DNA of 64,000 bases from Acidobacteriota bacterium (GTDB taxonomy: Bacteria; Acidobacteriota; Vicinamibacteria; Vicinamibacterales; UBA2999). A model generated the notes under the pieces. That model was given only the letters and a program-made list of their open reading frames with translations. It was not told the origin of the DNA and made no database searches. How positions within the stretch are numbered: position 1 is the stretch's first letter; every line of letters begins with the position of its first letter. Below, piece after piece: positions 41,834 to 49,861 of this stretch. The stretch spans positions 1 to 64,000 of the forward strand of contig JAUSDY010000143.1 in the NCBI GenBank assembly GCA_030650395.1. The letters run 5' to 3'. Both the position numbers and the translations under genes were made by a program.

Positions 41834-42775
41834 CTAGTAGGAGAATCCGATCCCGATCGACCCGATCAGTTTTGACCGGGCGCCGCCGTTGAAAGACGCC
41901 GTGGCGTCTCCGAGCTTCTGGAGCTCGACGCCACCATGCACGTTCCATCCGCCGAACTTCGTCGTTGAACCGAGCGGCACGGTCACGACGCCGGCGACGC
42001 TCAGGAAACCGAACCGGTGATCGGCGCCGGCCAGCTCGTAGTAGTTACTCAGGCTGAACCCGGCCTTGATTGGTACCGCCACGCTGGCGCGTGAGCCGGT
42101 ATAGCCTGGCGCGATCCCGACCTCGAAGTATGTGCCCGCCTTCTCGCCGCCGTCGGCCTGCCCTGAGCCGGCCGCCGTGTCCAGCTCGCGCGCGACGATC
42201 GCGTACGGTTTGATCGCGGCTTTGCCCAGACGCGCGCTGTCGTCGACCGCCAGCTTGACCATGATCTCTTTGACAGTGCTGAACGTGTTGTTGGGACTCG
42301 TGTAGGCCGTGTACGTCGTGCCGAGCGACACGCCGCCGCCAAAGCCAAAGCCGACGGTGGCGTAGAAGTCCGACTCGTACCAGAGCTTGGTGCTCGGACC
42401 ATGCATCCCGGTGTCGCCAGTGTGCTGGCTGTTCCAGCTGCCGACGTTCACGCCCACGCTCTTCAAGCCCGACTCGCCGGAGTACGCGGCGATGCCGACG
42501 TCGGCCCACGGCCATGCGGCGAGACCCGTGGAATGCTGCCTGATGCCGCGGAACATGTAGCGATTGAGGAAGTCGAACCCGCCAGACAGCGAAAGCGCAC
42601 CCGGATTCGGGTCAACCGGCTCCGGCAGAGCGGCGCTGCCTGATGGCGTGTTCTGCTCCGCACCAGCGGTGGGTGCGGACTGCGCGTGCGCCACGCCGGC
42701 GGCAGCCAGCATGGCGAGAAGAAGCAGCGTGCGGCGAGCAATGCGATCAACGGATGGGAAATGTGAGCCGATCAA
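41834..42775 (-). CDS. TorF-like putative porin
   Basis: An outer-membrane beta-barrel of 313 residues. TTG 42775 is chosen because AGGAGG lies five nt upstream and the first residues form a signal peptide (RRTLLLLAMLAAAGVAHAQ). The mature start is Pro/Ala-rich. It is followed by LSLSGGFDFLNRYMFRGIRQ, the hallmark first strand of TorF/Gcw_chp-type porins, then alternating strands ending GARSKLIGSIGIGFSY with a terminal aromatic residue. Porins of this type are often neighbours of PII-Amt genes in proteobacteria, so a role in uptake of a small nitrogen compound is a reasonable inference. Confidence 0.75.
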   Translation of the reverse strand: MIGSHFPSVDRIARRTLLLLAMLAAAGVAHAQSAPTAGAEQNTPSGSAALPEPVDPNPGALSLSGGFDFLNRYMFRGIRQHSTGLAAWPWADVGIAAYSGESGLKSVGVNVGSWNSQHTGDTGMHGPSTKLWYESDFYATVGFGFGGGVSLGTTYTAYTSPNNTFSTVKEIMVKLAVDDSARLGKAAIKPYAIVARELDTAAGSGQADGGEKAGTYFEVGIAPGYTGSRASVAVPIKAGFSLSNYYELAGADHRFGFLSVAGVVTVPLGSTTKFGGWNVHGGVELQKLGDATASFNGGARSKLIGSIGIGFSY

Positions 42776-42956
42776 GTGAGCCTCCTGTGCGAGACCCACT
42801 CCACGTCGCGTGCCAATGCCGCGCGCGCCTGTTCGCGTGGTCGCTAACCTGCCGGTATGCAGTCACTTATCCCGACACGCCGAATGCATGCGGACCGGAC
42901 ATGGCAACAACCGTGGCGCTTTCGATCGCGTTCGCCACTGTTTTGTCGGGCGGGAG
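42776..42956. promoter_or_regulatory. Upstream region of the porin gene with a -24-like element
   Basis: On the minus strand TTGGCACG (42809-42816) is a perfect sigma-54 -24 element, but the -12 position reads GTGGA instead of TTGCA, so it is a weak candidate. No ACGAC-N6-GTCGT site is present. No gene is seen on either strand. Confidence 0.25.
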
Positions 42957-43033
42957 GTCCGGGGTCTGTCCCGAGCAAGAGTTGCCGAGGGGTCCGACCC
43001 CGACGCGGAACCTCGCTCGGGGTCAGACCCTTC
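42957..43033. repeat. GGGGTCAGACCC-type repeat cluster, inverted
   Basis: GGGGTCTGTCCCGAGCAAG, GGGGTCCGACCCCG and, inverted, GGGGTCAGACCC stand between the porin promoter and the end of the TonB receptor gene. Related clusters are at 49871 and 56322. Confidence 0.7.
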
Positions 43034-43039
43034 CGAAAA

Positions 43040-46000
43040 CTAGAAGCTGAACTTCACGCCGAACTGAACGATCCGCGGATCGTAGGTCGTCGTGATCGTC
43101 CCGTACGCCGGGGAGCTTCGGTTGCCGTTCGGCGCCCGGAAGTTCGTCCGGTTGAGCAGGTTGAAGAACTCACCTCGGAACTCGAGGCCGCCGTTTCGCC
43201 ACGGCATCTGGAATCGTTTCGACGTGACCAGGTCGACCGTCCACAGCAGCGGACCGCGCACGCTGTTGCGCGGCGCGTTGCCGAACGGCTGGCTCAGGTC
43301 GGTCGGCGCTGTCACGGTCGTGCGGCTCAACCAGTTGTTGATGGTGCGCTCGCCTTCCGGCACGAGCGGGTCACCGCTGACGTTCGGGCGATAGTTGTTG
43401 GCGCCGCGGAAGTCCTGCTGAATGCCCGACACCACCTGCGCGGTGAGGGGCGTGTAGATCAACGTCACCAGTTCGCCGGGCGTCACCGTGTTGATGCCCG
43501 CGAGCTGCCAGCCGCCGAGGATCGCCTCAACCACGCCGTTGGCGTCGCTCATGTACTTGCGTCCGCGGCCGAACGGTAGGTCCATGATGAAGCTGGTCGT
43601 GCTGTTATACGGCTGGTGATACGCCGACAGGCCGTAGTCGGCGTCGAGGTTGCGGAAGTCCTGCGGCGCCGGGGAGTTGCCGAAGGAATTTTCCAGCGAC
43701 CCGGCCCCGTTGTCCTTGGTCTGCGACAGCGTCAACGAGCTCATCAGAGTCATGTTGGCGCCGATGCGCCAGTCGAACTTGGTCTGGAACGAGTGATAGC
43801 GCGACTTGCCGCCGTTGAACGAATAGGTGATGTCGGCGTATTCCGGAATCGGCCGGCGCGACTGCAGCGACAGCGACCCGGCCGCGTTGTTGGGCACTGC
43901 CTGGTTGTAATTGGCAAACAGCAGCATGCCGTTGGCGCGGTTGCCAACGTACGCCAGGTCGATCAGTGCGCCGTCCCACACTTCGCGCTGCACCGACGCG
44001 AACCAGCTGTGGACGTCGGTCGAGCGGTAGTCGCTCGGCATGTAGGTGATGTTCGACGTCAGCGGATTGAAGCGCGCCGGATCCGTCAGTCCAGCCGGAT
44101 AGCCCTGCTGCGTGGTCCGGAAATCGGGCGTCGTCAGCGTCTGCACCACGACGGCGTTGATCACCTGTGGACCGTTGATCGGCAGCACGTTGGCGCCGCC
44201 GGCGCGGTGAAAGTGCACGTAGCTGATGCCGTAGCCGCCGCGGATCACCGTGCGGGCGGCCGGCGTGAACGCCATGCCGATGCGCGGCCCGAAATTGTTC
44301 TTGTCCGGCTTGAGCGTCGAGCGATCCTGCAACGAGCCGTCCTTCGCGAGCACCATCGTCCTGGTGGCGGGATCGAAGTTCGACAGCACGTTGTTGGCCT
44401 CGGTCCACGGCGTCGCGTACTCATAGCGCAGCCCGGCGTTGAGCGTGAGGCGATCGTTCATTCGCCAGTCGTCCTGCAGGTAGATGAAGTGCATGTTCTG
44501 CTGCAGTTCGGCGATCAGGATGCTACTGAGCGCATAGGTCGAGCGCGCGCCGAACATGAAGTCGGCGAGGTTATAGAGAGGGTTTGCGACGGTTGCCGTC
44601 ACCGGGCGGGAGAACTGCCCGGCGTACGAGTCGCGCCCGTAAAGCGGATTGACATCCTGCACTTCGGTCAGCACGCGCTGGAACTCATAGCCGGTCTTGA
44701 GCGAGTGACGGCCCTGCAGCCAGGTGTAGTTGAGCTTGGGATTGAACACCGTCGGGTACTGCCACTGCGGGTTGGTCGCCTGGCGCCCGAGGTCCGAGAG
44801 GCCCGTGATCAGCTGCGTGGGGAGCCCGCCGGCGATGCGTGGGTCCGACGGCAGACCCGTGATGCCATACACCTGTTCCGCGCTCTTCTCGCCGAACACC
44901 AGCGCCGCCGGATCCTTGCCGCCCCGGGTCCTCGACCAGCCGAAACGCGCCTCGAGCAGCGACGTGCCACCGGGCGTGTAGGTGACCCCGCCGGAAAACT
45001 GCTTGTTGTTCACATACTGGCGCGCGTTACCGGACCCGCCCGAGGGCCCCGAGATCGGCGGGTTGTCGAAGATGTCGGCATCGCGCCAGCCGACGCGGCC
45101 AAACGCCGAGAGCCGCGGACTGAACTGGATGTCGACCTTGCCGCCGGCTTTCGGCGTCCGGTTGGTGAACTCCTGCAGGACCTGCAGGTTGTTCGCCGTG
45201 GCCGAATTGGTCGGCGCCGGTAGCTCGGTGAGCACCTTTCGTGCAAACGCCGTCATCGGAATCGGGCTCCCGGCCGGGAATACTTCGCCGGTGAGTGGAT
45301 TACGCACATCCACCGCGAGAATGCCGGCGCGCTGTTCCACCGTGGCGATCGAGGTGCTCGCGGTGAGGCTGCGGGTCTGATCGAACACTTCGACGTCGGC
45401 AAAAAAGAACGCCTTGTTCTTCTTGATCGGGCCGCCGAGCACGCCGCCGTACTGATCGCGATCGAAGCCGGGCTTGACGCCTGACGCCGGCCGGAACGCG
45501 CCGGTAGCGTTGAAATCGGTGCGGCGCGCAAACTCCCATACCGATCCGCGGAAGGTGTTGGTGCCGCTGGCATAGGCGACGTTGATCGTCGCGCCGGCCG
45601 AGCGGCCATACTCGGCGCTCATGTTGTTGGTCACGACCTTGAACTCGCCGATCGCATCCGGCGCCGGCTGCATCACCTGGTTCGAGAAGCCCTGGTTGCT
45701 GGTGCCGTAGGCGTTGTTGTCGACGCCGTCGATCAGGAAGTTGTTGAAGGTCGACCCAGGCCGTTGACGTTGAACGACCCTTCGCGGGGGGTGAAGCCCC
45801 CGGTGCCGATCGCCGACTGGCGAACGCCGGGCGCCAGTAGCGCCAGCGCCGAGTACTCGCGGCCGTTGAGCGGCAGCGCCCTCGTCTGTTCGCCGGTGAT
45901 CACCTGGCTGCGATCGCTCGAGTCGGGATCACCCGCGAGCTGACCGTCACCGTTTCCGTCAGCTGGCCGACCGCCATGCTGAGGTCGACGCGTTGGCGCG

Positions 46001-46289
46001 CGCCAACCGTGACCTGCACGTTGTCGACGAGCGCGATCGAAAAGCCGGTCTTCTCGGCCGTGACCACGTAGGTGCCGATGCGCACGGTAAAGAACTCGAA
46101 GTTCCCGTTCGCATCGCTATTTTTTTCGGCGGTCACGCCGGTCGCGGTGTTGGTGAGGGTGACTTTGGCGTCTGGAACAACCGCGCCGGTGGCGTCTCTG
46201 ACGGTGCCGACGACGGTGGCGGTTTCAAACTGGGCCCAGGCGGGCGCGGCCAGCGCAAGCAGTGCAACGACGAGCAGTACTCGTTTCAT
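43040..46289 (-). pseudogene. Oar-like TonB-dependent receptor with two frameshifts
   Basis: From ATG 46289 the frame encodes a signal peptide (MKRVLLVVALLALAAPAWAQ) and a carboxypeptidase-regulatory-like domain (VVGTVRDATGAVVPDAKVTLTNTATGVTAEKNSDANGNFEF). It breaks near 45930, after TETVTVSSRV. A second frame carries DRSQVITGEQTRALPLNGREYSALALLAPGVRQSAIGTGGFTPREGSFNVNGL and breaks near 45760. The third frame (to 43040) carries the plug end and full barrel (FNNFLIDGVDNNAYGTSNQGFSNQVMQPAPDAIGEFKVVTNNMSAEYGRSAG...FGVKFSF). Each break is explained by one missing base. Intact, it would be an outer-membrane receptor of about 1080 residues. It is a recent pseudogene, or the sequence has two errors. 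Confidence 0.85.
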
Positions 46290-46362
46290 CTGTTCTTTTC
46301 CTCGATGAGACGTTAACAACCAGAGGCATAGAGATGGTAAAGGTGATGTAACGACAATGTGA

Positions 46363-47031
46363 CTATAAGCCCAACACCGCCATCGGAATCCACTCTTTCA
46401 GCTTGGCGACGTGCGGCGTGACCAGGCGGATGTTCGCTTGCGGGACTTCCGGCATCGGCATGTCGGGCATGTTCATCCCGCTTCTTTTCGCGCCGCTGCG
46501 GGCGATGTCTTCAATTCGGGACATGTCGATGCCGTGCGCCAGCTGGACGCCGGCGGCTTCGTAGACGCGCCGCCGGACCCACGAGTATTCGTCGTCCGAA
46601 AACTTGTGCACGTTGAGCGCGTTGACCTGCACCCTGCGCGCCTCGATGTAGATGTTGGCGAGGTCCGAGAACACGCTCGTCAGCTCGTTCAGCGACAGGT
46701 CGGTCCTGTTGTTCTCGGTGCGGCGCTGGATCTCGGCCGCCTTGGCTTCGATCTGCCCCCAGCGATCGCCCATGTCCGAGCGCACGCGGCCCTGCACGGC
46801 GATGAACCGGTCGACCTGCGACGGGGTCAGCTCGCCGGTGACCGGTGGCACGAACGACGACTTGTTGTTGATGCGGTCGCCGATCGACACCATTTCCCGC
46901 GCGCGCGCCACGTAGTCGCCGGCGCTGTCGATCATCGGCTTCGCTGCGCGGTAGGCGTAATAGCCGGCCACGCCGAAGCCGACCATGGCGAGGGCGAGAA
47001 CGATGAGACATCCGCCGAGAATCTTCTTCAT
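46363..47031 (-). CDS. Membrane-anchored hypothetical protein in the sulfur operon
   Basis: A protein of 222 residues from ATG 47031. The single N-terminal helix (MKKILGGCLIVLALAMVGFGVAGYYAYRAAKP) is followed by a helical region (SPSQVDRFIAVQGRVRSDMG-like, IEAKAAEIQRRTENNRTDLSLNELTSVFSDLANIYIEARR) that looks like a coiled coil. The C-terminus is Met/Pro-rich (GMNMPDMPMPEVPQANI). I recognise no family. It lies 15 nt after the ArsR stop and is last in the operon. Co-transcription suggests a linked but unknown role. Confidence 0.75.
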   Translation of the reverse strand: MKKILGGCLIVLALAMVGFGVAGYYAYRAAKPMIDSAGDYVARAREMVSIGDRINNKSSFVPPVTGELTPSQVDRFIAVQGRVRSDMGDRWGQIEAKAAEIQRRTENNRTDLSLNELTSVFSDLANIYIEARRVQVNALNVHKFSDDEYSWVRRRVYEAAGVQLAHGIDMSRIEDIARSGAKRSGMNMPDMPMPEVPQANIRLVTPHVAKLKEWIPMAVLGL

Positions 47032-47045
47032 CCGATGCGTGGCGC

Positions 47046-47390
47046 CTACGCCCGAAGTCGCGTCGCCTCGGCGGCGACCCGGCGCTTCAGTTGGCCACAC
47101 ATGATGTCACAGAGCGTAAAGACGCTGGTGTCGGCCAGCTCGTAGATCACGAACAGGCCATCGCGGCGGCGGCCGACGAAGCCATGCACGTGCAAGAGCT
47201 GCAGGTGCTTCGACAGGTTGGCCTGGCTGAGGCCGGTGGCCCCGATCAGGTCGCTGACGTTCAGAGGGCCTGAGCGCAACTGGTTGAGCACGCTGAGCCG
47301 TGCAGGCTCCGCCAGCACCTTGAAGCGGGCCGCAACGGCGTCGATCGTGTCAGCTCCGAGCGGTTTGCGGCTCACGTGCGCCCCCTTCAT
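47046..47390 (-). CDS. ArsR/SmtB-family regulator
   Basis: A winged-helix repressor of 114 residues: DAVAARFKVLAEPARLSVLNQLRSGPLNVSDLIGATGLSQANLSKHLQLLHVHGFVGRRRDGLFVIYELAD. BigR/SqrR persulfide sensors in such operons use two cysteines. The first position (in the ...RLxxLC... helix) is Asn here, while the C-terminal helix has CDIMC (two Cys three residues apart), so a different thiol pair may sense sulfur. It overlaps the 3' end of the MBL-rhodanese gene by 41 nt. The palindrome at 49833-49850 is the likely operator. Confidence 0.88.
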   Translation of the reverse strand: MKGAHVSRKPLGADTIDAVAARFKVLAEPARLSVLNQLRSGPLNVSDLIGATGLSQANLSKHLQLLHVHGFVGRRRDGLFVIYELADTSVFTLCDIMCGQLKRRVAAEATRLRA

Positions 47391-48828
47391 GGCGAGCGCC
47401 TTTTGATGGGGCACCTTCGACCGGTAACCCGGCCGCACTCCACGCGGCATAGCCTCCGGTGAGATTGATGACGTCCTTCACGCCGAGCCGCTCGAGCAGG
47501 GAGGCCGCAATCGCGGAGCGGCCTCCCAACTGACACTGCACGACGATCGGCTTGCCGGCTGGGAGGCTCTGCAGCCGATCGGCCAGGTACCCAAGCGGAA
47601 CGTGGATCGCGCCGGGCAGGTGCCCGGCGGCCCATTCGTTGGCGCTGCGAACGTCGATCACCGAAACTTCGCACGATTCGAGGCGCCGTGAGAGCGCGGC
47701 GGCGGTGATCTCCGGCACCGTCGTAAACGCCGAGCCCGCCGCCTTCGCCTCGTTCAGCGCCGAGGCCGGGAAGTAACCCGTGACCGAGTCGATCCCGATG
47801 AGCGCCAGGGCCCGCACCGTTTCCTCGAGCCGTACCACCGTCGCATCATCGACGATCAGATAGACCTCCGCGGCCGCGGGCACGAGCCAGCCTGCCCAGG
47901 TGACAAACGACGAATTGAAGGGGATGTTGAGGGTGCCCGGGAGGTGTCCCGACGCATAGTCGACGGCGGGCCGCGTGTCGATGACCAGGGCCTTGGTCGC
48001 AAGGCGCGACACCAGGCCGCCATCGGGCTGACGTGGTGGCACGTGGAAGCCGCCGAGCAGCGCGGGGCCTGCCTTGTTGATCCGCTTCATGTGCGCGAAG
48101 TACTTCGGCGGCTCCGGCTGGCCCGCCAGCACGCTTTCGACGAATGCCGCCTCTGACTTGATACCGAACGCCCAATTGAAGCGCCGTTCGTAGCCGAGCG
48201 TGGACGAGGGGATCGCGCTGATGCCCTTGCCGCAGGCCGAACCGGCGCCATGGCCCGGCCAGATCTGCAACCAGTCTTCGTGGGCCGCGAACTTCTGCAG
48301 GCTCTGCCACAGCGTGCGCGCGCCCGCTTCCATGGTGCCGGCGATGCCGGCCGCGCGCTCGAGCAGGTCGGGCCGGCCGACGTCGCCGACGAAGATGAAA
48401 TCGCCGGTCACGGCGGCAATCGGCTGATCGGCGGCGGCGCCATCGGTGATCAGAAACGTCAGGTGCTCGGGCGTGTGGCCCGGCGTGTGCAGGACGTCGA
48501 CCCGGATGTTGCCGACGGTCATGCGATCGCCGTCGTGCAGCAGCCGGCCTTCTGAGGCGAACTGGTACTTCCAGTCGCGATCGCCTTCATCCGACAGGTA
48601 CAACGCGCCGCCCGTGCACGCCGCCAGCTCGCGCGAGCCGGAGACGTAGTCCGCGTGGATGTGGGTCTCGGTCACGTGCGTGATCCGCAGGCCTTCCTGC
48701 GCCGCCGCCGCGAGGTATTGATCGACGTCGCGGTTGGCGTCGATCACGATCGACTCGCCGGTGGCGTGACAGCCGATCAGGTAACTGGCCTGGGCGATTG
48801 CGGGTTCGAAGAAGCGCTTGACGAACAT
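47350..48828 (-). CDS. Persulfide dioxygenase-like MBL fused to two rhodanese domains
   Basis: A protein of 492 residues. The metallo-beta-lactamase domain (1-250) has THIHADYVSG (H56, H58, D60), HTPGHTPEH and TGDFIFVGDVGRPDLLE, the ETHE1-type persulfide dioxygenase signature with an iron-binding His/Asp set. Rhodanese domain 1 (about 275-365) lacks the catalytic cysteine (VYLIVDDATVV). Domain 2 (about 375-480) has an active loop CQLGGRSA. Such fusions oxidise glutathione or protein persulfide to sulfite and recycle thiosulfate. In this operon sulfite would leave through the TauE/SafE exporter. A stretch of about 20 C-terminal residues overlaps the ArsR gene. Confidence 0.92.
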   Translation of the reverse strand: MFVKRFFEPAIAQASYLIGCHATGESIVIDANRDVDQYLAAAAQEGLRITHVTETHIHADYVSGSRELAACTGGALYLSDEGDRDWKYQFASEGRLLHDGDRMTVGNIRVDVLHTPGHTPEHLTFLITDGAAADQPIAAVTGDFIFVGDVGRPDLLERAAGIAGTMEAGARTLWQSLQKFAAHEDWLQIWPGHGAGSACGKGISAIPSSTLGYERRFNWAFGIKSEAAFVESVLAGQPEPPKYFAHMKRINKAGPALLGGFHVPPRQPDGGLVSRLATKALVIDTRPAVDYASGHLPGTLNIPFNSSFVTWAGWLVPAAAEVYLIVDDATVVRLEETVRALALIGIDSVTGYFPASALNEAKAAGSAFTTVPEITAAALSRRLESCEVSVIDVRSANEWAAGHLPGAIHVPLGYLADRLQSLPAGKPIVVQCQLGGRSAIAASLLERLGVKDVINLTGGYAAWSAAGLPVEGAPSKGARHEGGAREPQTARS

Positions 48829-48843
48829 GAGGTCTCCCCAGCC

Positions 48844-49587
48844 TCACCCGCGAGTGAGGATGTAAACCGCGATCGTGATGACCGCGGACGCGAATATCCG
48901 TTGCAGAAGGCGGTGCGGAACGCGATGCGCCACCAGCCCGCCCGTGATGGCCCCCAGCGCCGCCACCGCGGCGAACGGCAGCACGAATCCCCACGCAACC
49001 GGCACGCGCCCCGCGTATCCGGCGAGGCCCGCGGCGGTCCCGAGCGCGATGGCCAGCAGCGAGGCGCTCGCGGCATCCCGCATCTGCAATCCGCCGGCGA
49101 TCACCAGGGCGGGCACGATCAGGAAACCGCCGCCGACCCCGACCATCCCGGTCACGACACCGAGTCCAATTCCCGCGGCGCCGAGCAGCACTGGCCTGGC
49201 GGCCACGGACGGGGCCTGGGATTCGCTCGCGCGCAGCGACTGATACGCCATGCCTGCCCCGGCGGCGATCATCACCGCGGCCAGGATCGCCATTTGTGTC
49301 GCATCCGCAAGGAGCGCACCGATGCGGGCGCCTCCGTACGAGCCGATCATCGTCGTCAATCCGACGATCACGGCGGGCAACACGGGCAAGGTGCCGCGCG
49401 AGAAGCTCGAGAGCGCGCCCGCAGCCGCGGCGAGGCCGACGACGGCGAGGCTGGTGACGACGGCGGATTTGGTCTCGAAACCCATCAGGTAGGTGAGGGC
49501 GGGCACGACAATGATGGAGCCGCCGCCGCCCAGCAGGCCCATCGTGAAGCCGATGGCCGCCGCCAGCGCGATGGCCAGCGCGGTCAT
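48844..49587 (-). CDS. TauE/SafE family sulfite/organosulfonate exporter
   Basis: A membrane protein of 247 residues with seven or eight helices. It has the duplicated TauE/SafE motif: GFTMGLLGGGGSIIVVPALTYLMGFETKSAVVTSLAVVG in the first half and GIGLGVVTGMVGVGGGFLIVPALVIAGGLQMRDAASASLLAI in the second. It exports sulfite or related anions and fits between a rhodanese and a persulfide dioxygenase. ATG 49587 overlaps the rhodanese stop by one base (TGATG). Confidence 0.92.
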   Translation of the reverse strand: MTALAIALAAAIGFTMGLLGGGGSIIVVPALTYLMGFETKSAVVTSLAVVGLAAAAGALSSFSRGTLPVLPAVIVGLTTMIGSYGGARIGALLADATQMAILAAVMIAAGAGMAYQSLRASESQAPSVAARPVLLGAAGIGLGVVTGMVGVGGGFLIVPALVIAGGLQMRDAASASLLAIALGTAAGLAGYAGRVPVAWGFVLPFAAVAALGAITGGLVAHRVPHRLLQRIFASAVITIAVYILTRG

Positions 49588-49829
49588 CACCGGCTCCCGG
49601 CGTCGCTCGACAGGAACTGGCGGACGATCGCTTCCGTGTCGCACGTCGCGGCGAACCGGTTGTACGGAAGCTTGGCCAGCAGCAGGCCCATCCCGCAGGC
49701 GAGCAGATCGAGGGGGACGTTGTAGGCGCCCTGGATGTGCGCGTTGCCGAACTCGCCGGGTGTGCGGACATCGAGGACCCGGACGGTCGGGTCCTGTCGG
49801 AGCAGGTTCGAAACGTGGAGCGCATTCAT
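49587..49829 (-). CDS. Short single-domain rhodanese
   Basis: A protein of 80 residues from ATG 49829: VSNLLRQDPTVRVLDVRTPGEFGNAHIQGAYNVPLDLLACGMGLLLAKLPYNRFAATCDTEAIVRQFLSSDA. The first half is a rhodanese fold (VLDVRTPGEFxxxHIxGAxNVPL), but the usual catalytic loop (CxxGxRS) is missing; the Cys in CDTEA is at a different place. It may be a truncated carrier or a degenerate domain. It is the first gene of the operon, right behind the palindromic operator. Confidence 0.8.
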   Translation of the reverse strand: MNALHVSNLLRQDPTVRVLDVRTPGEFGNAHIQGAYNVPLDLLACGMGLLLAKLPYNRFAATCDTEAIVRQFLSSDAGSR

Positions 49830-49832
49830 ATC

Positions 49833-49850
49833 GCTATATAACCATATAGC
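49833..49850. promoter_or_regulatory. Candidate ArsR/BigR-type operator
   Basis: GCTATAT-AACC-ATATAGC is a perfect 7-bp inverted repeat inside an AT-rich block immediately upstream of the rhodanese start. It is very unlike the GC-rich surroundings and resembles AT-rich operators of BigR/SmtB proteins. Binding would block the whole operon. Confidence 0.6.
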
Positions 49851-49861
49851 AATATAGTATG

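Noticed and set aside
42957-43033. Riboswitch or structured RNA upstream of the TonB gene
   Set aside because: The GGGGTCAGACCC hairpins recur at unrelated sites, so they are repeats rather than a gene-specific RNA.
43616-45223. 535-codon plus-strand frame opposite the TonB receptor
   Set aside because: Val/Arg/His-rich antisense of a barrel; no start signal or domain.
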